Shown: positions 7,936 to 16,215 of the stretch, piece after piece
Numbering within the stretch: position 1 is the first letter of the stretch
Layout: every line of letters starts with the position of its first letter
NCBI GenBank assembly: GCA_014803435.1
Contig: JACYFD010000004.1
Span: forward strand, 434,001 to 498,000
Origin: Cellulosimicrobium terreum
GTDB taxonomy: Bacteria; Actinomycetota; Actinomycetes; Actinomycetales; Cellulomonadaceae
Reading direction: 5' to 3'
Length of the DNA: 64,000 bases
Translations under genes and position numbers: made by a program
Notes under the pieces: model-generated
What the model was told of the DNA's origin: nothing
Seen by the model: only the letters and a program-made list of their open reading frames with translations
Database searches by the model: none

Positions 7936-10707
7936 TCACAGGCTCAGCATGTCGTGGACCGTCATCGCGTCGCGGATGTCGCGGGCGGTGACGCGTTCCC
8001 TGGACACGAGCGTCGTCGGGTACACCTTCGTCACCCGGGCCGGCTCCGCACCGCTGCTGCCCGTGCGGGTGCCGACGACGCCGCCGTCTGCGAACGACCG
8101 GGGTACGAGGTCGGCCCCGAACCGGTCCGCGACCTCCTGCAGGATCGACATGGACCGGTCCCGCTTCGACTGGGCGAGCGGGATGTACGCCTCCCCACCG
8201 GTCTCCGGTTCGGCCCAGACCCGCATGGACCCGGCGGGTGCGATCTGCGCGACGTGGTTCTCGGCTCCGTCCGCGAAGAACTCGAGCACGGACCCGGCGG
8301 CCTGCGCCGTGACCGACGTCGTGCCGACGAAGATGCGCCGACCCGAGTTCCGGTTGATGAACGCGTTCAGGTCCATCTGCGCCTGCGTCGTCTCCGCAGT
8401 CACCCCGACCGTCGCACGCAACGTGTTCAGGTAGGTGATGAGCCCCGACGCGTTCGTCTTCGCCGGGTCCGTGTCCGCCGTGACGACCGTGTCGACCTTC
8501 TCCGGGATGAGCCCGTACTGGTCGGCGAGGTCCGCCGCCTGCTGCTCCGTCAGACCCATTGCGGTCATCTGGTCGATGAACGCTTGCCGGGCTGAGGCCA
8601 CACGCCCACGCAGGTCGTCCTGCGACTCGCCGGCGCCGACCGCGGACACGACCTGCTCGTCGAGCGACGACACGACAGCCTGGATCTGCTCGTCGAGCAA
8701 CTTCCCCGAGTCCGACGTCGTCAGGTTCTGCAGGTCCAGGCCCTCGAGCGACAGCTTCGACCCGTCAGCTTTGTACCCGACCTGCTCGATCCCGGCGGCC
8801 AGACGACCGGTCGCATCGTTCAGGGCGGCCTCCGCGACCATGGGGATCGCGAGCTCGTTCAGCTTCTGCTGCGCCGGGTCGATGCCGTTCTCGATCAGGT
8901 TCGTCCGCATCGTGTCCGCGACGTCCCCAAGCGACTTGTCGGTCTCCTCGAGCCCGGCGATCGCGTCGTCCGCCCAGTCGCGGAACGCCTGCCCCTGCTG
9001 GTCACCCGGGGTCGCCGCGTCGATCCCGAGCACGATGTCGGCGAGGGCGTCGATCAGGTCCGCACACGGGCCAGAGAGAAACCCGCCGACGGCCTCCGTG
9101 CCTGACGCCGCGGCCTCGACGAGCATGCGCCCGAAGTCCAGGGCCCCGTTCGCGGCGTCCAGGAGGAACGTCATGACGGCTTCACGGTTCGTCGTGACGA
9201 ACGTCGCGAAACCCTCGATCTGAGGGGAGAACGCGGTGGCGAGGGCACCCTTGATGCCGTCCGCCGCGAGCTCGATGTTCCGCTTCGCCGACTCGATCTT
9301 GCCGGCGCTGTTGTCCCCGAGGGTGTCGAGCGCGGACTTGGCGGCGCCCTCGACCTGGCCGAGCTTGTCGACCGCGGTGGTCACGTCGAGGCCGAGGATC
9401 GCGTCCCCGAGGTCCTCCCACTGGGTGCCGAACAGGGCCACGCCGGCGGCGTTGCGCGCGACGGGGTCTTCCATGTCGCGGAGCCCGTCGAGGACCTGGT
9501 CGAGCCCTTCCTTCGCGCCTTCCCCGCCGGCGGCGATCTTCGCGGTCATGTCCTCGGCGGACAGGCCGATGGCCTCGAACCCGGCGGCGGACGCCTCGGA
9601 CGCGTCGGTCGCGCGGATCTGGAACTCCTTGAGCGCGTCCGCGACCAGGTCGCTGTTGCGTGCACCACCCTCGAGGCCCTGGTTGATGAGCCCGAGCGCG
9701 GTCGCGCCGTCGAGACCTAGCTTCTCGAACAGGGCCGGGTACTCGGTGAACGTGTCGAGCAGGTCCTCGGACGCGTTGGCCCCGGACTGGGCACCTCGCA
9801 CGAGCACGTCGAACGCGTCCTGCGCGTCCCTCGCGACCCCGGTGCGCAGCATGACCCCGACGGCTTGCGCCGTCCGGCCGACGTCCTCCTCGAGCACGTC
9901 CGCCACACCGGTCAGGGACTGGATGATGTTCTGCGCGTCACGGCGAGTCGCGTCCGGATCGAGCAGCCCCGCCTGGATCGCGACCCGAGCCGTGTCGATG
10001 TTCCCCGCGATGGACTCACCGAAGTTGTTCGCGTACGCCTCACCGGCCGCCCGGCCGATGCGGGCCGTCGTCGCGGCGTCCAGCCCGGTCTGCGCGGCGA
10101 ACCGGTCCTCACGCACCTCGTTCTGCAGGCCCGACATGAGGGCCTCACCGATCGCGGCACCGATCCCGACGATCGCACCCGCGACCGGGATGGTGGCGAG
10201 CGCGGCGATGATCTTCCCGGACAGGCGCCCACCGGCGTCCTCGCCCGCGGCGTCACCCTCAGCCGGCAGTGCCCCGATCGCGTCCTCCGCCGACGACGTA
10301 TCGGCGTCGACCTCCAGCACGGTCCGCTCACCACGCAGCCCGTCGAGCGCGGACTGCGCCGCCCCCAGCGCCGCCTTCGCCTTCGTGATGTCGGCGTCGA
10401 CCTCCGGGGACGGCGACATCTGCTCGAGCGCGTCCAGGTCGTCCCGGATCCGTTCGAGGTTCTGCTCCGCGGCGTCGATCGCGGCGTCGACCTTCGTGAC
10501 CGTGTCCGACTTCGCGATGCGGTCGAGCTGGTCCTGCACCTGACCGACCTTGCGGTCCGCCGACGTGACGTTCGCGTCGACCACGACGGACGGTGCGAGT
10601 CGGTCGAGGTTCTTCGCGAGCTTCTCGACCTCGCCGTACTTCTTCGTGAACGCGCGGTCGTCGAGCTCGACGGACGCGCGCAGCGGCCCCAGGTCGAGAA
10701 CGGTCAC
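7936..10707 (-). CDS. Tail tape measure protein
   Basis: 923 residues, the largest gene of the tail module, directly downstream of the frameshifted chaperone pair, as in nearly all siphoviruses. It is helical and Ala/Asp/Leu-rich, with coiled-coil heptads in the first 160 residues, a hydrophobic segment near 165-190 (KIIAALATIPVAGAIVGIGAAIGEA) and a beta-rich C-terminal part. Tape measure proteins set tail length and help DNA pass the membrane. GTG start with AGAGG upstream, located in the end of the chaperone gene. Confidence 0.93.
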   Translation of the reverse strand: MTVLDLGPLRASVELDDRAFTKKYGEVEKLAKNLDRLAPSVVVDANVTSADRKVGQVQDQLDRIAKSDTVTKVDAAIDAAEQNLERIRDDLDALEQMSPSPEVDADITKAKAALGAAQSALDGLRGERTVLEVDADTSSAEDAIGALPAEGDAAGEDAGGRLSGKIIAALATIPVAGAIVGIGAAIGEALMSGLQNEVREDRFAAQTGLDAATTARIGRAAGEAYANNFGESIAGNIDTARVAIQAGLLDPDATRRDAQNIIQSLTGVADVLEEDVGRTAQAVGVMLRTGVARDAQDAFDVLVRGAQSGANASEDLLDTFTEYPALFEKLGLDGATALGLINQGLEGGARNSDLVADALKEFQIRATDASEASAAGFEAIGLSAEDMTAKIAAGGEGAKEGLDQVLDGLRDMEDPVARNAAGVALFGTQWEDLGDAILGLDVTTAVDKLGQVEGAAKSALDTLGDNSAGKIESAKRNIELAADGIKGALATAFSPQIEGFATFVTTNREAVMTFLLDAANGALDFGRMLVEAAASGTEAVGGFLSGPCADLIDALADIVLGIDAATPGDQQGQAFRDWADDAIAGLEETDKSLGDVADTMRTNLIENGIDPAQQKLNELAIPMVAEAALNDATGRLAAGIEQVGYKADGSKLSLEGLDLQNLTTSDSGKLLDEQIQAVVSSLDEQVVSAVGAGESQDDLRGRVASARQAFIDQMTAMGLTEQQAADLADQYGLIPEKVDTVVTADTDPAKTNASGLITYLNTLRATVGVTAETTQAQMDLNAFINRNSGRRIFVGTTSVTAQAAGSVLEFFADGAENHVAQIAPAGSMRVWAEPETGGEAYIPLAQSKRDRSMSILQEVADRFGADLVPRSFADGGVVGTRTGSSGAEPARVTKVYPTTLVSRERVTARDIRDAMTVHDMLSL

Positions 10708-10711
10708 CAGG

Positions 10712-11038
10712 TCACCTCTTCCGCTTCGGTGGGGCGAGGGCGCGGGCGGTGCGCGTGTTCGCGGCCAGGAGACCGAGAATCCGGACCCGCAGCCACCGCC
10801 ACGACCGAGATCCCATGAGCGCGTCGTCGTCGACGTCGACGCCGTGGTCGTGCAGGTCGCACTCGACGAGGGACCACAGCTCGAACAGCCGCGCCCACGT
10901 CACTCGCTCGCCGACGGCTTCGATCCGCTTCGCTTCCTCCGGCGGGAGGTCGTACCACTCGAAGAGGCCGGTCGCCTCGTCGTACTCGCCGCGCCCGTAC
11001 TGGTCGATGCCGCCGGGGGTAGCGGACGCGTCAGGGCT
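10712..11038 (-). CDS. Tail assembly chaperone, frameshifted C-terminal part (GT-like)
   Basis: This is the extension added when ribosomes slip back one base at the GGGAAAA site in the upstream chaperone. The frame then reads SPDASATPGGIDQYG and continues 108 residues through RVTWARLFELWSLVECDLHDHG to the stop just before the tape measure gene. The fusion would be 227 residues. This frame looks like real protein, whereas the unshifted end is Ser/Thr/Arg low complexity. A GTG at 10903 overlaps the unshifted stop and could also start a separate 63-residue product, so both routes remain possible. Confidence 0.85.
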   Translation of the reverse strand, partial: SPDASATPGGIDQYGRGEYDEATGLFEWYDLPPEEAKRIEAVGERVTWARLFELWSLVECDLHDHGVDVDDDALMGSRSWRWLRVRILGLLAANTRTARALAPPKRKR

Positions 11039-11394
11039 TTTCCCAGCGGGGCCGCCCAGTACGTCCGTGCGGCCGACTCACCGGACACCACCCACAGGTA
11101 CGCGGTCATGCCCGCGTGGTTGAGGACGTCGACGGACACGCCGTCGGCCACCATCTCGTCGTACACGGGGCCTAGGGCGTCCTGCTCCAGGCTCGTGCCC
11201 GTGTCCTCTGCGAGCAGCTGCAGGTGCTGGTCCTTCGCGGGGCTGCCGGTGCGGCGTGCCATGGTGACCGCCCACGCGGCCTGCAGGCGCAGCCCGACCA
11301 GCGCGGGCGGGGAAGGCACGTGGTACACCTTCCCCGCCACGGGCAGGTCGAGGCTCGGCGACAGCAGGTCCCCGATGTCGTCGAACGCGGGCAC
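10900..11394 (-). CDS. Tail assembly chaperone, unshifted form (G-like)
   Basis: 164 residues from a GTG three bases after the tail tube gene stop. Residues 1-119 form a compact helical protein (MPAFDDIGDLLSPSLDLPVAG...), as in the λ G family of chaperones that bind the tape measure protein. The last 45 residues are Ser/Thr/Arg-rich, as expected where the protein ends by reading past the slip site in the normal frame. Codons GGA AAA at the slip site are in frame, with G before them completing GGGAAAA. Confidence 0.85.
   Translation of the reverse strand: MPAFDDIGDLLSPSLDLPVAGKVYHVPSPPALVGLRLQAAWAVTMARRTGSPAKDQHLQLLAEDTGTSLEQDALGPVYDEMVADGVSVDVLNHAGMTAYLWVVSGESAARTYWAAPLGKALTRPLPPAASTSTGAASTTRRPASSSGTTSRRRKRSGSKPSASE
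11038..11044 (-). promoter_or_regulatory. Programmed -1 ribosomal frameshift site GGGAAAA
   Basis: On the minus strand the heptamer reads G GGA AAA, with GGA at codon 118 and AAA at codon 119 of the chaperone frame. This fits the canonical X XXY YYZ pattern. A one-base slip leads into the only long conserved-looking frame, which ends just upstream of the tape measure gene. This layout is well known in λ-like and actinobacterial siphoviruses. Confidence 0.9.
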
Positions 11395-11396
11395 GG

Positions 11397-12119
11397 TCAG
11401 GCGCCGCGCGTGTACGCCAGCGGCGTGGACGCGCCGACACCGTTCGTCACGATGACCGGCGCCGACCCGGCGGACCCGGCCGGGACGACCGCGACGATCG
11501 TCGCGTTGTCCACCACCGTGTACGACGTCGCGTTCGTGCCACCGAACTTCACGCCACCGGCACCCGTGGTGCCGTTGAAGTTCGTGCCCTTGATCGTGAC
11601 CTGCGCACCCGCGGCCGCCCCCGAGGGGAGCGCGGACGTCAGGTTCGGGGCCGCGATCGGGGCGGTCGGGTTCGCGATCTTCTCCGGCCGGCCCTGCACC
11701 AGCAGGGTCACCGCGACGGACTGCAGGCCCTCGACGCCGCCACCCGACGGCGCCCACTGCACGAGCGCGTACCCCTCCCACGCCTGCCCGCCGGCCTTGC
11801 GCTCGTACCAGCGGATGTGGACGAGCTCGAGGTCCTCCGACGCCTGCCGCAGCCTTTCCTGGCCCGGGTCGTACGCGCCCGTGGTCGGGTTCTCCTTGCG
11901 CAGGAACGTGGCGGTGGGCTGCGCCTTGCGGAGCGTGACGGCGTCCGACCCCCACCCCTCGGAGTCGTAGTCCGAGGAGTCCTGCACGGTGGAGTTGATG
12001 CCGGGCACGAAGTTCTGCATGGCGCGGGCCTGCGCCCAGTCGGGCGTCTCCGTCTCGGAGACGTCGACGTCCAGGCGCCAGATGCTGTTGACGGTCGGGT
12101 TCAGGGTCTCGACGGACAT
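11397..12119 (-). CDS. Major tail tube protein with C-terminal IPT/TIG Ig-like domain
   Basis: 240 residues. About 1-150 form the tube subunit (MSVETLNPTVNSIWRLDVDV, with later ELVHIRWYERKAG). About 155-238 form an immunoglobulin-like IPT/TIG domain: APNLTSALPSGAAAGAQVTIKGTNF, then ATIVAVVPAGSAGSAPVIVTNG. Ig-like extensions on tube proteins are common in siphoviruses and decorate the tail, possibly for weak cell-surface contact. The gene sits between tail terminator and chaperones, the standard position. Its ATG follows a gap of 25 bases. Confidence 0.9.
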   Translation of the reverse strand: MSVETLNPTVNSIWRLDVDVSETETPDWAQARAMQNFVPGINSTVQDSSDYDSEGWGSDAVTLRKAQPTATFLRKENPTTGAYDPGQERLRQASEDLELVHIRWYERKAGGQAWEGYALVQWAPSGGGVEGLQSVAVTLLVQGRPEKIANPTAPIAAPNLTSALPSGAAAGAQVTIKGTNFNGTTGAGGVKFGGTNATSYTVVDNATIVAVVPAGSAGSAPVIVTNGVGASTPLAYTRGA

Positions 12120-12144
12120 GGGGGTGTTCCTTCCGGTGCGTCGG

Positions 12145-12582
12145 TCAGTCGGTGACGTGCGCGGAGGGGTGCGCCGTCGTCAGGTAGTAGTTGCTGGTGG
12201 TCTCGAACCGCCGGTTGGCGTCGGGCCCGAGCTGTGCGGCGCTCGCGCGTCGCGTGTGGGCGACAGCCACGCCGCCCAGGTTGAGGTTCTGAGCCCCGTG
12301 CAGGGCGGTGTACACGGCGTCGTCCAGGTCGCCGCCGTCGGTCGGGCTGCCGCGGGTGCCGCGGCACCGCACCTGCACGCCCTGCACGACGTCGGACAGG
12401 CCCGACCCGGTCACCGGGTAGGCGGTGAGGACGACGACACGGTCCGGGGTGGCCGGCATGGCACCGAGCACGACACCGACCTCACCGGGCGTGTATGTCC
12501 CGGACGGTCGCCACGCCAGGTCGGGCACGACGTCGGCGAGGTGCTCGGCGAGCCCGATGAGCAGGTCCGAGGTCCATCCCAC
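12145..12582 (-). CDS. Tail terminator / tail completion protein
   Basis: 145 residues. The sequence GWTSDLLIGLAEHLADVVPDLAWRPSGTY and later VVVLTAYPV resembles tail terminator proteins that cap the tail tube, and it lies directly upstream of the tube gene as expected. The GTG start has GAGGAGG 7 bases upstream. The C-terminal HVTD tail is short and polar. The function is inferred from position and pattern. Confidence 0.75.
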   Translation of the reverse strand: MGWTSDLLIGLAEHLADVVPDLAWRPSGTYTPGEVGVVLGAMPATPDRVVVLTAYPVTGSGLSDVVQGVQVRCRGTRGSPTDGGDLDDAVYTALHGAQNLNLGGVAVAHTRRASAAQLGPDANRRFETTSNYYLTTAHPSAHVTD

Positions 12583-12593
12583 GGGGTGCCTCC

Positions 12594-12944
12594 TCAGGTG
12601 AGCGCGGCGCGGATCGCCTGCGCGATCAGGGCCTTCGCGGTCTGGGCTTCGTCGGCCTTTGCGGACTCGAGGTACTTCGCGCGCCGGCCACCGTCGTGCC
12701 GCCAGTCGAGTTCCTCGTGCTGGCGCACGGCGTACGGGGTGTTGAAGCTGACGTCGACGGCGACACCGTCGCCGGTCTGTCGGGGCGCGGACACGGCGCC
12801 GGAGCGCTCGAGCGTGCCCTCCTCGTGCGGGGCGCGCTGCCTCGCCGTGGTGAGGACCTGTTCGGCGGCGAGGACGACACCTCGGGTGGCGCCGGCGCGC
12901 AGCTGGGCTGCGATCTGGGCGGTAGGGCGGAGGGGCACGACCAT
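12594..12944 (-). CDS. Minor capsid / HK97 gp10-like neck protein
   Basis: 116 residues. It shows the helix-then-beta pattern of HK97 gp10-like proteins, with VLTTARQRAPHEEGTLERSGAV and VSFNTPYAVRQHEELDWRHDGGRRAKYLE. The latter 'YA..QHE....H..G..KYLE' block is characteristic of this neck family. It lies between the head closure and tail terminator genes. The ATG follows a GGGGGG tract. Upstream lies the unusual GTGACA/TGTCAC repeat region, which interrupts the otherwise overlapping head-tail gene run. Confidence 0.8.
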   Translation of the reverse strand: MVVPLRPTAQIAAQLRAGATRGVVLAAEQVLTTARQRAPHEEGTLERSGAVSAPRQTGDGVAVDVSFNTPYAVRQHEELDWRHDGGRRAKYLESAKADEAQTAKALIAQAIRAALT

Positions 12945-12953
12945 CACCCCCCT

Positions 12954-13155
12954 GTGACACGTTGTCGGGTGCGTTTGCGCAGGTGGTGACACGTGACAGG
13001 TGAAGTGCAGTCGGGTGCTCTCACGCACGCATGCGTGTGTGCGCGTTGGGGGAGAACTCAGAACACCTGTCACACCTGTCACAACGTGTCACGACCTGCG
13101 GAAACGCCGTTGTCCGGTGTCACCGACCTGTCACGACGTGTCACGGACGTGTCAC
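12954..13155. repeat. Helically phased TGTCAC repeat array flanking a central palindrome
   Basis: Three GTGACA copies (12954, 12986, 12993) lie on one side and seven inverted TGTCAC copies (13068, 13077, 13087, 13118, 13129, 13139, 13150) on the other. In between, at about 13022-13044, is an alternating palindrome containing GCACGCATGCGTGTGTGC. Neighbouring copies are spaced 9-11 bases apart, about one DNA turn. The array fills a 207-base gap in the late operon and its last copy overlaps the stop of the next gene. It looks like a protein-binding site: a late regulator, packaging, centromere-like or origin element. No function is proven. Confidence 0.8.
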
Positions 13156-13481
13156 TCGACCGCCCACTCGACGTGATCCGGAAGGTCCAGGAGGCCAGAG
13201 GTGCGGCGCGCCTGCGTGAGCACGACCGCGGTCCGCCCGGACGGCAGGACGAGCAGCGAACCCGGGGGAGCGTCCGGCGCGCTCGTGCGCGCGAACACGC
13301 TCGCCGTCGACACGACCTCCGCGCCCGTGCGGTCCCGCACCAGGCGCGCCGTCTCGTCCACCAGGCACGGCACACCGAGCACGACGTCGCCGTACACGTC
13401 GCCCATGCCGCCCGACCCGACCAGGGGCGTGACGTCGACGACTTGCACGAGGAAGTCGTCGAGCTGGTCCGCCGTGCTCAT
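13152..13481 (-). CDS. Head closure / connector protein candidate
   Basis: 109 residues, overlapping the upstream connector gene by ATGA. The start is acidic (MSTADQLDDFLVQVVDVTPLVG), followed by a beta-rich body with VLGVPCLVDETARLVRDRTGAEVVSTASVF. The pattern of a short beta-barrel protein after an Ad1-type adaptor fits the head closure (stopper) protein of siphoviruses. Recognition is by position and general features only. Its stop codon overlaps the last TGTCAC copy of the repeat array. Confidence 0.65.
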   Translation of the reverse strand: MSTADQLDDFLVQVVDVTPLVGSGGMGDVYGDVVLGVPCLVDETARLVRDRTGAEVVSTASVFARTSAPDAPPGSLLVLPSGRTAVVLTQARRTSGLLDLPDHVEWAVE

Positions 13482-13912
13482 CCCGTCACCCGCACCCTCG
13501 TGTCCAGGCCGGCCGCGCGCAGGATCCCCGCCGCGCCGGACGTCAGCTCGGTCGCGAGGCGGGCACGTTCGGCGACGGCGGACTCGACGCCGACGTACGT
13601 GACGGACGCGGGCCCGAAGCTCTTCGACACCGTCACCCGGCCCGACGTCGTCGCGGCGTCCGCGCCGGCGGCGTCCGGGTCGATGCCGAGCCGCACCCAC
13701 GTGACGACCTGCGAACAGACCGCGTCACGGAACGCCTCCGCGACCCGGGCATCGGTCGGCAGGCCGGTCTCGTCCGTGTCGTACACCGCGGACAGGGTCG
13801 CATCGGACACCAGCAGGGACGCCGCGCGGATCAGCCCGCCCGCGTTCGACGGCACCGGGGACAGGCCCCATGGGTCGGCCTGCAGGTCGGTGGTGGTGGC
13901 GTAGACGAGCAC
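13478..13912 (-). CDS. Head-tail adaptor (Ad1-like connector)
   Basis: 144 residues. The opening MLVYATTTDLQADPWG and the helical body with RAASLLVSDATLSAVYD and AEAFRDAVCSQVVTWVRLG fit the helical adaptor proteins that dock on the portal. It precedes the head closure gene, as in SPP1/HK97-like neck modules. The GTG start has GGAGG five bases upstream. The C-terminal part is Ala-rich helix. No enzymatic role. Confidence 0.75.
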   Translation of the reverse strand: MLVYATTTDLQADPWGLSPVPSNAGGLIRAASLLVSDATLSAVYDTDETGLPTDARVAEAFRDAVCSQVVTWVRLGIDPDAAGADAATTSGRVTVSKSFGPASVTYVGVESAVAERARLATELTSGAAGILRAAGLDTRVRVTG

Positions 13913-14076
13913 GAAGGCCTCCCGGGGTTCGTGGTAGGTGCGCAGGACGCGTTCATGGCAGGGTCGGAGGCACCCGGCGTTGTCGGCCCCGAACGGCCTT
14001 CACGAGACGTAGCACGGCGCTGGTGGGCCGCTGCCGGGCTCGTGTTGACGCACCCACCACGGGTACGTGCGCGGGC
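13913..14076 (-). other. 164-base gap in head operon, possible 35-residue Arg-rich ORF
   Basis: The gap between the capsid accessory gene and the adaptor gene holds one short leftward frame (13953-14060, GTG start, about 35 codons, ending RRVPPTLP). It is Arg-rich, and its stop overlaps an ATG in another frame. There is no clear ribosome binding site. It may be a small DNA-binding phage protein or chance coding. Nothing else is evident here. Confidence 0.25.
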
Positions 14077-14376
14077 TCAGACCCGCTTGGACTCGCCGGT
14101 CTCGATGTTCCGCTCGATCATCACCGTCTCGCCCGACGGCGTGACGGCGTCGTACCGCTCCGTGCGCGGCTTGGCGTCCGACTTCGCGGCACGTGGCTTC
14201 GGGGCCGGCTTGACCGCGTTCACGGTGCCGGCCGCGAGGGCCTCCTTGCCGGGGTTCGGCGTGACGGACTGCGCCTGCTCGTTCGGGTCCGTGGTGTCGG
14301 CGGGCCCGTCACCGGGCGCCGTCGTCGACGGCTTCGTGACGTCCGAGTCGAGCGTCGTCGTCTTGGGGTTGGTCAT
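14077..14376 (-). CDS. Small head-associated protein of unknown function
   Basis: 99 residues from the ATG at 14376, chosen because GAGGAG lies 9 bases upstream; another ATG three codons earlier lies too close to it. The first 60 residues are Thr/Pro/Asp/Ala low complexity. The C-terminal part, RYDAVTPSGETVMIERNIETG, looks like a small beta unit. It lies between major capsid and connector genes, separated from the capsid gene by a strong hairpin. A head decoration or fibre role is possible but not shown. Confidence 0.65.
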   Translation of the reverse strand: MTNPKTTTLDSDVTKPSTTAPGDGPADTTDPNEQAQSVTPNPGKEALAAGTVNAVKPAPKPRAAKSDAKPRTERYDAVTPSGETVMIERNIETGESKRV

Positions 14377-14421
14377 GTCGTTCATCTCCTCGATGCGAGG
14401 TCGGAGGTTCCGCAGGGGGTC

Positions 14422-14452
14422 GGTGGCGCCGCCGTGTTCGGGCGGCGCCACC
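14422..14452 (-). terminator. Hairpin after major capsid gene
   Basis: A perfect 12-bp stem, GGTGGCGCCGCC pairing with GGCGGCGCCACC around a 7-base loop, sits 11 bases past the capsid gene stop. No T tract follows. A partial terminator or mRNA-stabilising element here would give high capsid expression relative to downstream genes, a common phage arrangement (inference). Confidence 0.7.
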
Positions 14453-14463
14453 GGGAGGGCCGG

Positions 14464-15420
14464 TCAGCCGTTGAGGACGCCGCGCAGGCGCGCCGCGGCC
14501 TTGCCGCCGAACACGCCGACCCCGCAGTAGAACTCGATGCGGGTCCGGTACGCCGGCTTCGACTCGAGCTGACCGAGGTCGTCGACCTGCACGCCACCGT
14601 TCGTGAGGCCGGTGACGCCGCGGTCGGTCTCGTTCTGCCCGAACTTCACCGCGTAGATCGACGACGCCACGTTCGACGACCCCTGCGTCTCGTTCTGCGC
14701 CAGGATGGGCGTGCCGGCGAGGTTGTCGCCGGGGTCGAGGATCGGGATGCCGTTCCACGTCAGGACCCGCTTGCCCGTGAGGTCCTCGCGGACCATCTCG
14801 GTGCCGCCGATGCGGCGCCCGGCCGACCGGATCTTGCCGTGCAGGGACGCGTTGGCGTAGATCGCGCCGTTCTCCCCGTTCAGGCCGGGCACGGCCGCGA
14901 TGAGCGCGTCGAGCTGGTCGAAGAACGCGTGCGTGTCCGTGCCGCCGTTGCCGAGCACGGGGATGCCGTTCGTCGCGGCGTCCAGCACCTGGGAGCCGAC
15001 GAGGCGCTTCTTCAGCCCGTCGAACGCCTTCGTGTCGACGGTGACGTCACCGTTGAAGAACGTGTCCTGGAACTTGTACGACGCGGCCTTGACCTTGAGC
15101 GCGGTCTGCACCGCGCGCTGGTCGTTGAGGTTCCCGCGCGTCTGCACGATGAACCGGTCGACGTCGGCGTCGCCACCGAGGATGACGAGCGACTCGGTCT
15201 TCTGGTTCACCGTGCCCGTGGACTCGGTGTACGCCTCGTTGACGGCGCGGAACGCGATGCCGGGGAGGGTGGCCTCCTCGTTGTACGCGTACGCGTTGCC
15301 CTCGATGGGCATGAGGGGGATGCGGTCGAGCAGCGGGGAGACCTGCACGAAGGTCTCGATGACGCCGCGCTGCAGCTGGTTCTGCGACAGCTTGGCGGCT
15401 TCGACGAGGGTGACAGCCAT
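14464..15420 (-). CDS. Major capsid protein (HK97 fold)
   Basis: 318 residues, downstream of scaffold and upstream of connectors. Sequence landmarks are an N-terminal arm (MAVTLVEAAKLSQNQLQRGVIETF), VSPLLDRIPLMPIEGNAYAYN, ESLVILGGDADVDRFI and a C-terminal IEFYCGVGVFGGKAAARLRGV, the usual spine and A-domain order of HK97-type capsids that form the head shell. The short arm and a separate scaffold gene suggest no cleaved delta domain. A strong hairpin follows the stop. Confidence 0.9.
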   Translation of the reverse strand: MAVTLVEAAKLSQNQLQRGVIETFVQVSPLLDRIPLMPIEGNAYAYNEEATLPGIAFRAVNEAYTESTGTVNQKTESLVILGGDADVDRFIVQTRGNLNDQRAVQTALKVKAASYKFQDTFFNGDVTVDTKAFDGLKKRLVGSQVLDAATNGIPVLGNGGTDTHAFFDQLDALIAAVPGLNGENGAIYANASLHGKIRSAGRRIGGTEMVREDLTGKRVLTWNGIPILDPGDNLAGTPILAQNETQGSSNVASSIYAVKFGQNETDRGVTGLTNGGVQVDDLGQLESKPAYRTRIEFYCGVGVFGGKAAARLRGVLNG

Positions 15421-15459
15421 GGTCGGCTCCTGACGTGTGTGTGGGCTGCCCGGGGTGGG

Positions 15460-16215
15460 TCAGCGGCTGGACGATGCGTAGGCGGCGGCCATGCGGGCCT
15501 GGCCCGGGGTCGCCTTGTTGGGGTCGGTCGCCTCGCCGGTCCCGCCGGCGTGGTCGACGCTGCTCGCCCCGGCCGCCCGGGCCGCGAGGAGCTTGGGGTT
15601 GTCGGTGATGGCCGCCTTGATGGCGGCGTCGACCTTGTCGCCGAAGTCGGCGGCGGTGGGGTCGAGGTCCGTGACCTTCGCCAGGAAGGTTCGGGAGTCG
15701 ATGACGGCGGCCGGGTCGGCGTTGTGGCCGGCGGCGCGCTTGAACACGGCGAGCTCGACGCGTGCGACACGGGCCTCGTCGCGCGCGGCCGTGGCCTGCG
15801 CGGTGAGCTGCTCCGGGGTCGTGGCGGTGTCGCCGTCCTTGACGAGGCCGAGGGCCTTGCCGAGGTCCTGTACGAGGGCGTCGCGCGCCTCCTGGGCGGC
15901 GGTCTGCTTCGCGTTGGTGCGTGCGGACGCGTTCTCGCGGCGCAGGCGCTCGATCTCGGCCTTGAGCTTGGCGGGGTCGTCGGGCAGGCCGTCGCCCGTC
16001 TGCGCGCCGTTCTGCGGGTCCGTGCCCGCCTGCCCGTCCGGGCCGCCGTTCGCGTCCTGCGCGGGCTGCTGGCCGACGTCGCTGGCGGTGTTCGCAGGCG
16101 GGCCGGGGGTGCCGGCGGCGGCGGGGTCGGCGGTCATGAAGCGGAGCCGCTCGAACTTTGCCGGCATCCCGGGGGTGCGAAGGATCGGGTGGACGTGCTG
16201 TGCCTTCGTGGACAT
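15460..16215 (-). CDS. Capsid scaffolding protein
   Basis: 251 residues: a Pro/Ala/Gly-rich N-terminal region (about 30-85), then a long charged coiled coil (about 88-175, LKAEIERLRRENASARTNAKQTAAQEARD) and a helical C-terminal part. This matches phage scaffolding proteins, which guide capsid assembly and leave before packaging. It lies directly upstream of the major capsid gene. The ATG is used; upstream sequence in the frame lacks coding character. Confidence 0.88.
   Translation of the reverse strand: MSTKAQHVHPILRTPGMPAKFERLRFMTADPAAAGTPGPPANTASDVGQQPAQDANGGPDGQAGTDPQNGAQTGDGLPDDPAKLKAEIERLRRENASARTNAKQTAAQEARDALVQDLGKALGLVKDGDTATTPEQLTAQATAARDEARVARVELAVFKRAAGHNADPAAVIDSRTFLAKVTDLDPTAADFGDKVDAAIKAAITDNPKLLAARAAGASSVDHAGGTGEATDPNKATPGQARMAAAYASSSR

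Noticed and set aside
11011-11023. ACCCCCG as the frameshift slip site
   Set aside because: It gives the same -1 direction, but P-site pairing after the slip would be poor; GGGAAAA a few codons earlier fits the canonical pattern in register.
12954-13155. CRISPR array in the TGTCAC repeat region
   Set aside because: Repeats are only 6-7 bases, spacing is 9-11 bases, and orientation inverts in the middle; there are no spacers of CRISPR size and no cas genes.
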